A DNA stretch of 64,000 nucleotides from Janthinobacterium sp. (GTDB taxonomy: Bacteria > Pseudomonadota > Gammaproteobacteria > Burkholderiales > Burkholderiaceae_D). A program made the translations under genes and the position numbers. The first letter of the stretch is position 1. Each line of letters opens with the position of its first letter. The stretch lies in assembly GCF_009923995.1 (NCBI RefSeq), contig NZ_RFSK01000015.1, positions 1 to 64,000 on the forward strand, in the 5' to 3' direction. Below, piece after piece: positions 8,924 through 17,713 of this stretch. Under the pieces are notes generated by a model. That model saw nothing but the letters and a program-made list of their open reading frames with translations, did not search any database and was not told where the DNA came from.

Positions 8924-8951
8924 GTCCCTGACGTTCCCATACGTTCCCCAT

Positions 8952-8987
8952 AAAAAATGCCCGCAGATGCTGCGGGCATTTTTTTTT
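8952..8987 (+). terminator. Rho-independent terminator
   Basis: A perfect 9-bp stem ATGCCCGCA / TGCGGGCAT (8957-8965 and 8971-8979) with a 5-base loop is flanked by an A-run and followed by nine or so T. It ends the carboxypeptidase transcript and, because of the A-run on the other side, probably also the convergent cytochrome operon. Confidence 0.92.
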
Positions 8988-9006
8988 GGCCTTGCGCTAC
9001 GTCAAC

Positions 9007-10422
9007 TTACTTCAGCGGCGCATCCTTCAGGTGCGGTGCGCGCGGCACGGGCGGGAAGGTGCCGTGGCGGCCGGCGGCAAACGTCGCTTCCGTCTGAGAT
9101 GGCTCCACCGGCACGGACAGCTTGCGCACCTTGGCCACCTGCGCCGCCGTCACAGGCGTGCCGCGGTTGCCCCAGCTGGTCTGGATGAAGGTCACCACCT
9201 GCGCAGTCTGCTCATCGGTGAAGATGTCGGCATACGGTGCCATCGTCAGCGCCGACGGCGCCGTGCGCGTGGCCGGCACGGCGCCGCCCGACAGCACGAT
9301 GTTGATGGCCGACGTAGGGTCGTTCGTCTGCAGCACGGCGTTGCCGGCCAGCGCAGGGAACGCCTTGTCGTAGCCCTTGCCGTCGGAACGGTGGCAGCCG
9401 GCGCAGCGGTCCAGGTAGAGCTGGGCACCCGTGGAATTGACGATGCCGCTGAACAATTGCTTGCCCAGCTTGTCGTCCGCCACGAAGGCGGGCGTGGCCG
9501 GGTTCGATGGCGGCAGGGACTTCAAGTACTTCGCCATCGCCGCCAGGTCGCCATCCGTCATGTGCTGCATGGAATGGGCCACCACATCGTTCATGGCGCC
9601 GAACGACGCCGTATGGCTGTTGCGGCCCGTCTTCAGGAATTCGACGATCTCCGCCGCGCTCCAGCGCGCCAGTCCGCCGCCATGTTCATTGCGCAGCGAT
9701 GGCACGGACCAGCCGTCGATCACGCCGCCGCCGGCCAGGAAGGTGGTGTTGCCCGCGTCCGTCAGCGATTTTTCCTGCATGCCCACGCCGCGCGCCGTGT
9801 GGCAGGCGCCGCAGTGGCCCAGGCCCTGCACCAGGTAGGCGCCGCGCAGCAGTTGCGCATCGCCCGTGGCCGGCACCTTGTACGGCTGCGGCGTGGGGGC
9901 GAAGGCCCAGCGCCAGATGGTCAGCGGAAAACGCATCGACAGGGGCCAGGGAATGTCGGCCGCCTTGTTCGGCGTCGGCTCCGCCTTCACGCCATGCATG
10001 AAGTAGGCGTACAGGGCCTGCATGTCCGCCTCGCTCAGGCGCGAGTACGAGGGATAGGGCATGGCCGGATACACGGTGTAGCCGTGCTTGGTCACGCCGG
10101 TGCGCATCAGCTTGTCGAAATCGGCAAAGCTCCAGTCGCCGATGCCGGCTTTTTTATCGGGCGTGATGTTGGTGGAATACACCTTGCCGATCGGCGTTTC
10201 CATGCCCAGGCCGCCCGCGAACGGCTTGCCCTTGGTGCCGGCCGTATGGCAGGCGATGCAGTCGCCGGCGCGTGCCAGGTATTCGCCCTGGCGTATCAGC
10301 TGGGCGTTCGGGGTGGTGGCGCTGGCGGGAGCAACCGCGCCGGCGGACCAGGCGATGCTGGGAGTACTGGAGGCGAGCGCCAGCAGCAGCGCGCCCACGG
10401 TAGTGGTGAATGTGTTGTTCAT
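9007..10422 (-). CDS. Triheme cytochrome c subunit of a membrane-bound GMC dehydrogenase
   Basis: This 471-residue exported cytochrome has three CxxCH heme-attachment motifs (CIACH near residue 47, CGACH near 195, CAGCH near 330) and a signal peptide (GALLLALASSTPSIAWSA). This three-heme layout is that of the cytochrome subunit of gluconate-2-dehydrogenase and alcohol/sorbitol dehydrogenases, which passes electrons from the flavoprotein to ubiquinone. It is the third gene of the operon 12968-9007. The start is ATG 10422; a TTG at 10440 overlapping the upstream stop is possible. The substrate of the complex cannot be assigned from sequence. Confidence 0.88.
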   Translation of the reverse strand: MNNTFTTTVGALLLALASSTPSIAWSAGAVAPASATTPNAQLIRQGEYLARAGDCIACHTAGTKGKPFAGGLGMETPIGKVYSTNITPDKKAGIGDWSFADFDKLMRTGVTKHGYTVYPAMPYPSYSRLSEADMQALYAYFMHGVKAEPTPNKAADIPWPLSMRFPLTIWRWAFAPTPQPYKVPATGDAQLLRGAYLVQGLGHCGACHTARGVGMQEKSLTDAGNTTFLAGGGVIDGWSVPSLRNEHGGGLARWSAAEIVEFLKTGRNSHTASFGAMNDVVAHSMQHMTDGDLAAMAKYLKSLPPSNPATPAFVADDKLGKQLFSGIVNSTGAQLYLDRCAGCHRSDGKGYDKAFPALAGNAVLQTNDPTSAINIVLSGGAVPATRTAPSALTMAPYADIFTDEQTAQVVTFIQTSWGNRGTPVTAAQVAKVRKLSVPVEPSQTEATFAAGRHGTFPPVPRAPHLKDAPLK

Positions 10423-10436
10423 CTTCTTGTTCTTTA

Positions 10437-12224
10437 TCAAGCGACCAGGGGACGGGGATCTTGCAGGTATTGCTCGCGGATGGCCTTGGCCGACCAGTAG
10501 GTCAGCGCGCAGGCCAGGCCCGTCGGGTTGTAGCCGATGCCGACCGGGAACACGCTGGAACCGACGGCAAACACATTGTGCACGTCCCAGCTCTGCAGGT
10601 AGCGGTTGACGACGCTGGTCTTGCGGTCCGCGCCCATGGCCGTGCCGCCCGCCCAGTGGGTGGTCTGGTAGTTGCGCAAGTCCAGGTGGTCGCCCACGCT
10701 CTTGACGGACACCTTGATCGCTTCCGGATTCATGGCTTCGGCCACCTTCATCATCTTGTCCGTGACGAAACGGCTCATCTTGATGTCGTTTTCCTTCCAG
10801 TCGAAGGTAAAGCGCAGCAATTGCTGGCCAAACTTGTCCGTGTAGGTCGGGTCGAGGTCGACGTAGCAGTCACGGTAGGTCATGTTGGCGCCGTGGCAAT
10901 CGAAAGACACCGTGTTCAGGTAGCTCTTCTTGACGGCCTTTTTCCAGGCAGAACCCCAGGCGGGCGTGCCGTCCGGCGTGGCGATGCCGGAGATCGGTTT
11001 CGAGCCGGCCGGGTTGCACCAGGCGGGCGAGCCGCCGACAAAACCCAGCGGGCCATGGTCGAAATTGTCGCCATTCCAGTCATCGAGCGCGACGCCGGTG
11101 CCGCCGGCGCCGATGAAGGGGTTCGTATTCGTGTCTTCCTTGAAGAAGGTCTGGATGGTGGACATCATCTGGTAGGCGATGTTGCGTCCCACCACGCCCT
11201 CGTTGCTGACGGGATCGTACGGCTTGCCGATGCCCGACAGCAGGAACAGGTGCGCGTTGTTGTAGGCAAAGGCGCTGGCGATGACCAGCTCGGCCGGCTG
11301 CTCGACGGCCTTGCCATCCGCATTGATGTAGGTCACGCCCGTCGCGCGCTTCTTGCTGCCGTCGAGGTTGATGCGCACGACGTTGCAGTTGGCGCGCAGC
11401 TCGAAGTTGGCCACCATGCGCAGGGCCGGCATGATGTTGACGTTGGGCGAAGCCTTGGAATAGTTGTAGCAGGCGTAGCCGGAGCAGAAACCGCAGAAGT
11501 TGCACGGTCCCATCTGGCAACCGTACGGGTTCGTGTACGGGCCGGAGGCGTTCGACGAGGCGTTGACGAAGGGGTGGTAGCCGACGGATTTGGCCGCGCG
11601 GCGGAACAGTTCCGCCGTGTACGGCACTTTCTGCGGCGCCAGCGCGTAATTGTCGGAGCGGTCGCCCTCGAACACATTGCCGTCGCCGACGACGATGCCG
11701 TTGACCTTGTAGGCCTGGCCCGAGGTGCCGAAGACTTTCTCGACGAAATCGAAGTGCGGCTCCAGCTCGGCGTAGGTCACGCCAAAGTCCTGGATCGTCA
11801 TGCCTTCGGGGATGAATTTCTTGCCATAGCGGCGTTCGTAGTGGCTGCGGATCTGCAGTTCTTCCGGCAGGACGCGCCAGTGCATGCCCGACCAGTGCAG
11901 GCCCGCCCCGCCCACGCCCGTGCCCGGCTTGAAGGCGCCGATCTGGCGGTAGGGCACGGCCACGCCCGTGATGCTGTGGCGGAAGGTGAACGTGCTCTTC
12001 GACATGTCCTGAAACAGCTTGGTGCGCTGGATGTAGGTCAGCTCGTCGAGGGTCTTCGGATAGGCGCCGTCGGGATAGGTGTCGCGGTACTCGCCGCGTT
12101 CCAGCGCGACCACGTTCAGGCCCGCTTCCGTCAATTCCTTGGCCATGATGGCGCCGGTCCAGCCGAAGCCGACAATGACGGCATCGACAGGCTTCATTTT
12201 CAAATCTGGTGTGATATCACTCAT
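10437..12224 (-). CDS. GMC-family flavoprotein dehydrogenase subunit (gluconate-2-dehydrogenase type)
   Basis: This 595-residue FAD enzyme oxidises an alcohol or sugar acid in the periplasm. The N-terminus has the dinucleotide motif GFGWTG (residues about 19-24) and acidic strand end VVALERG. The C-terminal GMC signature appears in HWAGGTAMG and in SSVFPVGIGYNPTGLACAL. A Cys-rich stretch (CQMGPCNFCGFCSGYACYNYSKAS split around residues 236-258) is characteristic of the gluconate/2-ketogluconate dehydrogenase subgroup. It lacks its own signal and is probably exported by riding on the Tat-signal-bearing small subunit encoded just upstream. Gluconate is only one possible substrate. Confidence 0.88.
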   Translation of the reverse strand: MSDITPDLKMKPVDAVIVGFGWTGAIMAKELTEAGLNVVALERGEYRDTYPDGAYPKTLDELTYIQRTKLFQDMSKSTFTFRHSITGVAVPYRQIGAFKPGTGVGGAGLHWSGMHWRVLPEELQIRSHYERRYGKKFIPEGMTIQDFGVTYAELEPHFDFVEKVFGTSGQAYKVNGIVVGDGNVFEGDRSDNYALAPQKVPYTAELFRRAAKSVGYHPFVNASSNASGPYTNPYGCQMGPCNFCGFCSGYACYNYSKASPNVNIMPALRMVANFELRANCNVVRINLDGSKKRATGVTYINADGKAVEQPAELVIASAFAYNNAHLFLLSGIGKPYDPVSNEGVVGRNIAYQMMSTIQTFFKEDTNTNPFIGAGGTGVALDDWNGDNFDHGPLGFVGGSPAWCNPAGSKPISGIATPDGTPAWGSAWKKAVKKSYLNTVSFDCHGANMTYRDCYVDLDPTYTDKFGQQLLRFTFDWKENDIKMSRFVTDKMMKVAEAMNPEAIKVSVKSVGDHLDLRNYQTTHWAGGTAMGADRKTSVVNRYLQSWDVHNVFAVGSSVFPVGIGYNPTGLACALTYWSAKAIREQYLQDPRPLVA

Positions 12225-12275
12225 GATGGTTTTTCTTTTTCTTTGATCTAGTACAACAACAATGCGATGACAGGC

Positions 12276-12968
12276 TTAGGCGATGGAGACGGGCGGCAAT
12301 GGGTATTTCTTGCCGTACTGCTCGACCCAGTCCATGTAGTCGGCGCGCGCGCCAGGGAATCCGACCATCTTCCAGGCCAGCATGTCCTTGTTACCGCCGT
12401 GCACGGGGTCGCAGAAATAGCCTTCGCGCGTGTTCTGCAGCAGCTGGTTGAAGAAGGTCTTCGAGGGCACTTCGCCGATGTCCAGGCTGCCCTTCTGCAA
12501 TTGCGTGATGACGGCGTCGCGCTCGGCCGCGGCCAGCTGCACGAAAGGCTTGCCCGACTGTTTATGCACGGCCGCGTTCACGCCCGCCAGGGCGCTCCTG
12601 TACAGCTCGCGCGGCGCCATGTGGAACTGGTAGCCGAACTGTTCGATCGACGGCACGAACGGTCCCTGCATGTACCACAGGGCGCCGTAGGCGTAAGGCG
12701 TGTTCATCTGCAAATCGATGAATTCATGGGCGCCCGCTTCCAGCGCGCCCGGGCCTTCGCCATCGGCGGGGATCAGGCGGTCGACCAGCGCGCTCAAGGT
12801 GGCCCATTCGGTGGCGTCGAAAAAGCGCGGTTTGTAGGCAGGCTGGTCCTTGGAGACGGCCATGGCCAGTCCGCCGCCGGCACCGGCCAGCAGGGCCACG
12901 GCAGGCGCGGCGCCGACGGCCTTGCGCAAGAAATTACGCCGATGGGGCGAAATCCCGATGGTTTTCAT
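12276..12968 (-). CDS. Gluconate-2-dehydrogenase subunit 3 family protein, Tat-exported
   Basis: This 230-residue small subunit has an N-terminal twin-arginine signal (HRRNFLRKAVG, then a hydrophobic stretch AAPAVALLAG). Family members carry the Tat signal for the whole complex and stabilise the flavoprotein. The conserved block LIPADGEGPGALEAGAHEF-like (about residues 63-82) is typical of the family. It is the first gene of the operon, 51 bp before the flavoprotein gene, and is divergent from a TetR-family regulator with a likely operator between. Confidence 0.87.
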   Translation of the reverse strand: MKTIGISPHRRNFLRKAVGAAPAVALLAGAGGGLAMAVSKDQPAYKPRFFDATEWATLSALVDRLIPADGEGPGALEAGAHEFIDLQMNTPYAYGALWYMQGPFVPSIEQFGYQFHMAPRELYRSALAGVNAAVHKQSGKPFVQLAAAERDAVITQLQKGSLDIGEVPSKTFFNQLLQNTREGYFCDPVHGGNKDMLAWKMVGFPGARADYMDWVEQYGKKYPLPPVSIA

Positions 12969-13097
12969 AGGTTTTCCTCAGGCGGCACGAGCCGCCACAA
13001 TGATGGATGGGGGAAGAGCAATGCGGGCAAGCGCCGCTGAGCGTGCAGATTTCACGTGGGATAGGCCAGGGTATCGCAGCGCTCATCTATCTGCCTC

Positions 13098-13113
13098 TTG
13101 GTTAGTTGACCAA
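13098..13113. promoter_or_regulatory. Candidate TetR operator (TTGGT-N6-ACCAA)
   Basis: A perfect inverted repeat TTGGT (13098-13102) / ACCAA (13109-13113) lies in the 225-bp divergent region between the dehydrogenase operon and the TetR gene, immediately before a -35 hexamer. Its position suits control of both directions. Assignment to this TetR protein is inference from location. Confidence 0.5.
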
Positions 13114-13118
13114 CATGA

Positions 13119-13147
13119 TTGACAAGCGCTTGTTTTGCATTTACGGT
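13119..13147 (+). promoter_or_regulatory. Probable promoter of the TetR-family gene
   Basis: TTGACA (13119-13124), a 17-bp spacer and TACGGT (13142-13147) form a sigma-70 promoter about 45 bp before the GTG start. The -35 is perfect and the -10 weak. The inverted repeat at 13098-13113 ends 5 bp upstream. Confidence 0.5.
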
Positions 13148-13193
13148 GCGCATCGTACCATAATTAAAAGAAACATTCAGAGACAGGCTCAAC

Positions 13194-13757
13194 GTGATTA
13201 AAAAAGAGGCGCCGGCGCGTGGCCGCCCGCGCAAGGCGGGCGTGGAAGATGCCGTGCTGGAAGCGATCGTCATGCTGGTCCGGCAACATGGACTGGAAGC
13301 GGTAACGATACAGATGGTGGCCGACGCGGCCGGCGTGGGACGCCAGACGATTTACCGGCGCTGGCCGCGCCGCGAAGAAATGCTGCTCGACGCGCTCGTC
13401 AAGCGCACGGCGGAAAAGCTGCAGCGTGCCCTCGACATGCCGGAAGGCCAGGAAATCGAGGCGATCTGCGCGCGCATCTTCGACAACCTGAACGCCGATG
13501 GCCGCTTCACCTGCGACCTGCTGGTGCTGATCCACGACGACCCGGCGGCGCAGCGGCGTTTCCGCGAACAGATCGTCGCCCCATGGATCGCCCTCGTGGT
13601 GCAGCGCCTGACGCAGATCGGCGTGCGGGCCGACCTCGACCTGCGCCTGTTCGCCTTCATGCTGCAATCGGCGCTCGTCTACCAGATGCAGCTGGGCGGC
13701 GTGCTTGACGAAGCCTTGCAGGAACGCTGCTGCCGCTTCATACGCAGCATGCTGTAG
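13194..13757 (+). CDS. TetR/AcrR-family transcriptional regulator
   Basis: This 187-residue repressor-like protein has an N-terminal helix-turn-helix (residues about 18-62) with the TetR pattern VTIQMVADAAGVGRQTIYRRW, here split as two adjoining pieces (about 41-50 and 51-61). A C-terminal ligand/dimerisation domain of the TetR_C type follows. It appears to start with GTG at 13194; the next in-frame ATG would remove part of the DNA-binding domain. It is divergent from the gluconate-dehydrogenase-type operon, its likely target, and just upstream of an aldo/keto reductase. Confidence 0.88.
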   Translation: MIKKEAPARGRPRKAGVEDAVLEAIVMLVRQHGLEAVTIQMVADAAGVGRQTIYRRWPRREEMLLDALVKRTAEKLQRALDMPEGQEIEAICARIFDNLNADGRFTCDLLVLIHDDPAAQRRFREQIVAPWIALVVQRLTQIGVRADLDLRLFAFMLQSALVYQMQLGGVLDEALQERCCRFIRSML

Positions 13758-13805
13758 CTGGATATAATCATAACGATGATCCCTTCCCCATCTGAAAGCC
13801 AGCCC

Positions 13806-14732
13806 ATGAGCCATGTATTTCCCGCCAGCCTGCAAGCGCCGCGCAGCCGTTTGAGCAGCAACGGTCCCGAACTGTCGCGCATCGTGGCCGGCATGTGGCG
13901 CATCGGCGAGTGGAATATGTCGGCGCAGCAGCGCCTGGCCTTCATCGAGCAATGCCTGGCGCTGGGCGTGACGAGTTTCGACCATGCCGACATCTATGGC
14001 GATTACAGCGCGGAAGGCCTGTTCGGCGAAGCGCTGGCCCTGCAGCCGGGCTTGCGCGACAAGATGGAGCTGGTCAGCAAATGCGGCATCAAGCTGCTCT
14101 CGCCGCACCGCCCGGGCCATGCCATCCAGCATTACGACACGAGCGCGGCGCACATCACCAGTTCCGTGGAACACAGCTTGCGCCAGTTGCAGACGGACCG
14201 CCTGGACTTGCTGCTGATCCACCGTCCCGACCCGCTGATGGATTTCGACGAGATCGCCGGCGCGTTTACCCAGTTACAAGCGTCGGGCAAGGTGCTGCAC
14301 TTTGGCGTCTCGAATTTCAGCCGCCACCAGTTCGAATGCCTGCAGCGGCGCTTCCCCCTCGTGACGAACCAGGTCGAATTTTCGCCGCTGCACGTGGCGC
14401 CCCTGTTCGACGAAACCTTCGACGGCTTGCAGGACGTGGGGGTGGCGCCGATGATCTGGTCGCCGCTGGCGGGCGGGCGCCTGTTCCAGGGCGGTGATGC
14501 GAACGTGGAGAATTTGCGCAATGTCATCAAGCAGATCGCCGACCAGCTGCAGCGTCCGTTTGCCAGCGTGGTATTTGCGTGGATCATGCAACTGCCTTGC
14601 CGCCCCCTGCCGCTGACGGGCACGGGCCGCATCGAAGCCGTGGGCGTGGCCGTGGAAGGCACGCAGTTTTCGCTCAGCCGCAGCGACTGGTTCGCCATCC
14701 TGCGCGCCGCGCGCGGGCACGAGGTGGCTTAA
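13806..14732 (+). CDS. Aldo/keto reductase
   Basis: This 308-residue NADPH-dependent oxidoreductase has a TIM-barrel fold, similar to the YdhF group. Visible elements are the catalytic Asp/Tyr region (TSFDHADIYGDYSAE), the Lys in VSKCGI, and the His in LLLIHRPDPLMD. A TATAAT box at 13763-13768 would start transcription near 13775, so the in-frame ATG at 13776 would be almost leaderless; I prefer ATG 13806, which begins MSHVFPAS. The physiological substrate is unknown. It is followed by a palindromic repeat and the convergent pssA gene. Confidence 0.87.
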   Translation: MSHVFPASLQAPRSRLSSNGPELSRIVAGMWRIGEWNMSAQQRLAFIEQCLALGVTSFDHADIYGDYSAEGLFGEALALQPGLRDKMELVSKCGIKLLSPHRPGHAIQHYDTSAAHITSSVEHSLRQLQTDRLDLLLIHRPDPLMDFDEIAGAFTQLQASGKVLHFGVSNFSRHQFECLQRRFPLVTNQVEFSPLHVAPLFDETFDGLQDVGVAPMIWSPLAGGRLFQGGDANVENLRNVIKQIADQLQRPFASVVFAWIMQLPCRPLPLTGTGRIEAVGVAVEGTQFSLSRSDWFAILRAARGHEVA

Positions 14733-14737
14733 TACTT

Positions 14738-14884
14738 AGAAGGTCTAACAACCGTAGCGAGCGGCAGTGAGGCTCGGCGCCCCCGTTGGCCAAAGAAGCG
14801 CAGCTGTGCGAATGCACGGGGACGCCGAGTCAGTGAGCATCGCAGGCCGCAAATCGCGACGCGCAGTAGGTTGTTAGGCGTTCT
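14738..14884. repeat. 147-bp palindromic repeat, copy A
   Basis: The ends are near-perfect inverted repeats of about 16 bp (14738-14753 against 14869-14884), with CTAACAACC / GGTTGTTAG exact. Internally the copy shares with three other sites in the window the words CTGCGCG, GCGATGCTCAC, CTCGGCG..CCCC and CCGCTCGCTACG (read on the minus strand). It fills the whole gap between the convergent aldo/keto reductase and pssA genes and ends inside the pssA stop codon. It could act as a bidirectional terminator or be a mobile palindromic element. Confidence 0.8.
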
Positions 14885-15692
14885 AGTCGATCTCGTCAGG
14901 GTCGTTGAATACCTGCGGTAGCGCAATGCCGCGCCAGCCCAGGTGCCAGGCCAGGTTCAGGGCCAGGGTGGCGGCGATGTAGACGGCGAAGAAGAGGGCA
15001 AAGAAACTCGTCTTGAGCCACACCAGCAGGGCGATGGCCACGATCAGTACCAGCAGCGCGGCCAGGCTTTTCTTTTGCTTGGAGCTGGGGAAACGCAGGG
15101 TCGACACCATCAGGCTACCCACGCCCACCAGCAGCAGCATCAGCAGATAGCTGTGCAGCATGGAATTGATGGGCGCCGGCCAGGCCACCACCACGGCCGC
15201 CACGCAGGCGGCACCGGCCGTGATCGGCATGCCGACAAAATACAGGGGATCGGTGCGCCCCACGTTCACATTGAAGCGCGCCAGACGCATGGCGCCGCAG
15301 GCAACAAAGAAGAAGCTGGCCATGCCGCCAAAGCGCAGCAGCAGGGGATCGTGTACGCCCATCTGCACAAAGCCATAGCAATACAACAAGACCGCCGGGG
15401 CGCAGCCGAAATTCATCACGTCGGCGATGGAATCGAGCTGCACGCCGAACTGCGAGCTGGTGCCCGTCAGCCGGGCCACATAGCCGTCGAGCGCGTCAAA
15501 CACGCCGGCCAGGACCAGCAGCGCCGCGGCCAGGCGGTAGGCATCCGCGTCGCCCACCGTGGCGTTATCGACGGAAATGACGATGCTGGCAAAGCCGCAG
15601 GCAATCGACAGCAACGTCACCATGCTGGGCAAGGCGTATTTGGCGCGCTGCAGGCGCGACTTGGGCAATGTGTTCAAATTATCGGCAATCAA
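14883..15692 (-). CDS. pssA: CDP-diacylglycerol--serine O-phosphatidyltransferase
   Basis: This 269-residue inner-membrane enzyme condenses CDP-diacylglycerol with serine, the first step to phosphatidylethanolamine. The CDP-alcohol phosphotransferase signature DG-x2-AR-x8-G-x3-D-x3-D is present (DGYVARLTG near residue 69, then GVQLDSIAD). About eight hydrophobic segments are visible, and the polytopic layout is that of the type II (Bacillus/rhizobial-like) enzyme rather than E. coli PssA. It is a single gene, convergent with the aldo/keto reductase, its stop codon touching repeat copy A. Confidence 0.92.
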   Translation of the reverse strand: MIADNLNTLPKSRLQRAKYALPSMVTLLSIACGFASIVISVDNATVGDADAYRLAAALLVLAGVFDALDGYVARLTGTSSQFGVQLDSIADVMNFGCAPAVLLYCYGFVQMGVHDPLLLRFGGMASFFFVACGAMRLARFNVNVGRTDPLYFVGMPITAGAACVAAVVVAWPAPINSMLHSYLLMLLLVGVGSLMVSTLRFPSSKQKKSLAALLVLIVAIALLVWLKTSFFALFFAVYIAATLALNLAWHLGWRGIALPQVFNDPDEID

Positions 15693-16009
15693 AGTAACGG
15701 GAAAAAAACCAGCGCGGCGGCCTGCGCTGCACTATGCTCATTCTACCCTGTGCGGCAGCGGCACCGTCGGCGCACATGCAGGCGACATATCTTTTCATTA
15801 ATGCTCTACGGCATATAAAAATGCCTTAGAATCGATTCCAGGGTGTCACGGCGGCCCCCACAACATTGATACCGCCTGAACAACACCGTCGCGTGCGCAC
15901 GGCACTCGTGGTCGAGAAGGGCAACTGTACCAGGGGTACGGTGCGCCTCGCCGACCGAAAATGACGACGCGCGGCAGGTGCTGGCAGGTGTACTTATACA
16001 GGAGTCAGC
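15693..16009. other. Divergent intergenic region between pssA and the CAP-domain gene
   Basis: This 317-bp stretch has no plausible gene. It should contain the pssA promoter (minus strand) and that of the CAP-domain gene (plus strand). I see a short GGCAT/ATGCC hairpin near 15807-15822, a TAGAAT box at 15827-15832 and an imperfect palindrome around 15918-15936 (CTGTACC/GGTACGG), none strong enough to name. The leader before the TTG start at 16010 is long. Confidence 0.5.
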
Positions 16010-16963
16010 TTGATTGCCTCGTCACTGCGTTGGAAACACACCCTCCCGGCCCTGCTGATTGCCGCCTTGCTGAGCGCTTGCGGCGGCGGTGGCGATAACG
16101 GCAGCAATACGACGCTCAATACCTCGACGCCGGCCGGCCAGCTGACCCAGGAGCCGGGCGCCCCCGCCCTCAGCAACGACATCGCCACGGATGGTTTCAA
16201 CTGGTTCAATTACCGCCGCAGCCAGATCGGCCTGGCGCCGCTGGTGCGCAATGGCCTGATCGACAACGCGGCCCTGGGCCATTCGAATTACCTGAACAGC
16301 AACAATACCGTGGCGCACGAACAAGTGGTCGGCAAGCCCGGCTTTACCGGCGTGAAGCTGGGCGACCGGCTGGCCAAGGCGGGCTACGTGGCCACCTCGC
16401 TGCAGGGCGAAGTCATCGCCGGCGCGGCGAACACGTCCGGCTTCTACCTGGCCGAGGAATTGATCACGGCCATCTACCACCGCTTCGTCATTTTCGAGCC
16501 GCTGTTCAAGGAAGGCGGCGCCGGCGCGGCCGTCAACACCAGCGGCTACGCCTATTTCACCACCGACCTGGCCGGCAACAGCCGCCTTGGCCCCGGCTTG
16601 ACGGCAGGACAGCTCGTCGTCTACCCGTTCAGCGGGCAAGTGAAGGTGGCCACCAGTTTTTCCAGCAATAACGAGTCACCGGACCCCGTCCCGAACCAGG
16701 ACGTGGTCGGCTACCCCATCAGCGTGCATGCCAATTACGGCACGCCCATCAGCGTGACGACGTTCAGCGTGCGCCAGCGCGGCGCTGGCGCGGACTTGAC
16801 GGTGCGCCTGCTCAAGAGCGACAACGACGAGCATACCCCCGTGTCGGCCGCGTCCATCATTCCGCTGGCCACCTTGAGCGCGAATACCGTCTATGACGTG
16901 AGTTTCATCGGCAAAGTCAATGGCGCGGACGTCACGCGCAGCTGGTCGTTCACGACGCGCTAG
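16010..16963 (+). CDS. CAP-domain (SCP/PR1-like) lipoprotein
   Basis: This 317-residue protein has a lipoprotein signal (PALLIAALLSAC, Cys about residue 22) followed by a Gly/Asn/Thr-rich linker. Residues about 60-190 form a CAP domain, recognised by FNYRRSQIGLAPL, the following GHSNYLNSN helix with its His and the later EELITAIYHRFVIFEP segment. A beta-rich C-terminal domain follows (about 215-317). The role of bacterial CAP proteins is poorly known. It starts with TTG at 16010: AGGAG (16000-16004) is spaced 5 bases before it and no upstream ATG is available. Confidence 0.8.
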   Translation: MIASSLRWKHTLPALLIAALLSACGGGGDNGSNTTLNTSTPAGQLTQEPGAPALSNDIATDGFNWFNYRRSQIGLAPLVRNGLIDNAALGHSNYLNSNNTVAHEQVVGKPGFTGVKLGDRLAKAGYVATSLQGEVIAGAANTSGFYLAEELITAIYHRFVIFEPLFKEGGAGAAVNTSGYAYFTTDLAGNSRLGPGLTAGQLVVYPFSGQVKVATSFSSNNESPDPVPNQDVVGYPISVHANYGTPISVTTFSVRQRGAGADLTVRLLKSDNDEHTPVSAASIIPLATLSANTVYDVSFIGKVNGADVTRSWSFTTR

Positions 16964-17067
16964 ACGGGAGCGCCACGGCAAGCGGGCGCAGTGTTCAGGA
17001 CGACTGGATGTAAAATAGCGGTTCCACTGCCATTGACAAGTTTTCGGCTCACTGCACAGCAGGCAAG

Positions 17068-17700
17068 ATGAAACCACACGCCACTTGCGATGATGAGGCT
17101 GCCGTCGCGGCCTCCGACATGGTCCGCATTCTCGACGTCGAGAATGGACTGGGCCGCATCATGGGCGACCGCCCCCTGTACCTGAAAATCCTGCGCCGCT
17201 TCCTGCACGACCACGGCACCACGCCGTGCCAGATCCGCAGCGAGTTCGATGCCGGCAACTACAGTTCGGCGCGTTTGAAAGCCCATACCCTGAAGGGCGC
17301 GGCCGGCATGATCGGCGCGCGCCACGTGCATAGCCTGTCGGAAACCCTGGAAGCGGCGCTGCGCGCGCAGGCGCCGGACCTGGCACAGCAGATGCTGCAA
17401 CTGGAACTGGCGCAGGATCAATTGCTCGGCGCCGTCAGCAGCATGCTGGGCACGCCGGACGACACGCATACGGCGGCGCAAGACATGGCGCCGGACCCGG
17501 CCGCGCCCGCCATCCAGCTGCTGCTGGCGCGCCTGGCCAGCCATCTGCGCGAAGGCGACGGGGCCGCCATCGATATCCTGGAAAATTCGGCCAGCCTGCT
17601 GGCCGCCAGCCTGGGCGTGAACGTGTATCACGAAGTGGCGGCCGCCGCGCACGAGTTCGATTTCGAAGGCGCCCTGGCGGCGCTGCTGCGGCGCCGCTAG
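17068..17700 (+). CDS. HPt (histidine phosphotransfer) domain protein
   Basis: This 210-residue cytosolic protein contains an HPt four-helix domain (about residues 25-125). The phosphoacceptor is H73 in the motif KAHTLKGAAGMIGA. A second, degenerate helical half (about 145-210) lacks the His motif, as if derived from a tandem HPt. Such proteins relay phosphate from a hybrid kinase to a response regulator; neither partner is adjacent, so its pathway is unknown. It is convergent with a 65-residue zinc-ribbon-like protein 13 bp downstream. Confidence 0.82.
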   Translation: MKPHATCDDEAAVAASDMVRILDVENGLGRIMGDRPLYLKILRRFLHDHGTTPCQIRSEFDAGNYSSARLKAHTLKGAAGMIGARHVHSLSETLEAALRAQAPDLAQQMLQLELAQDQLLGAVSSMLGTPDDTHTAAQDMAPDPAAPAIQLLLARLASHLREGDGAAIDILENSASLLAASLGVNVYHEVAAAAHEFDFEGALAALLRRR

Positions 17701-17713
17701 CTAGCTAGCGAAC

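Noticed and set aside
10410-12251. A 613-residue plus-strand frame opposite the GMC flavoprotein
   Set aside because: Antisense shadow of a gene with clear FAD and GMC motifs.
15918-15936. Palindrome CTGTACC/GGTACGG as an operator
   Set aside because: Imperfect, short and not placed relative to a recognisable promoter.
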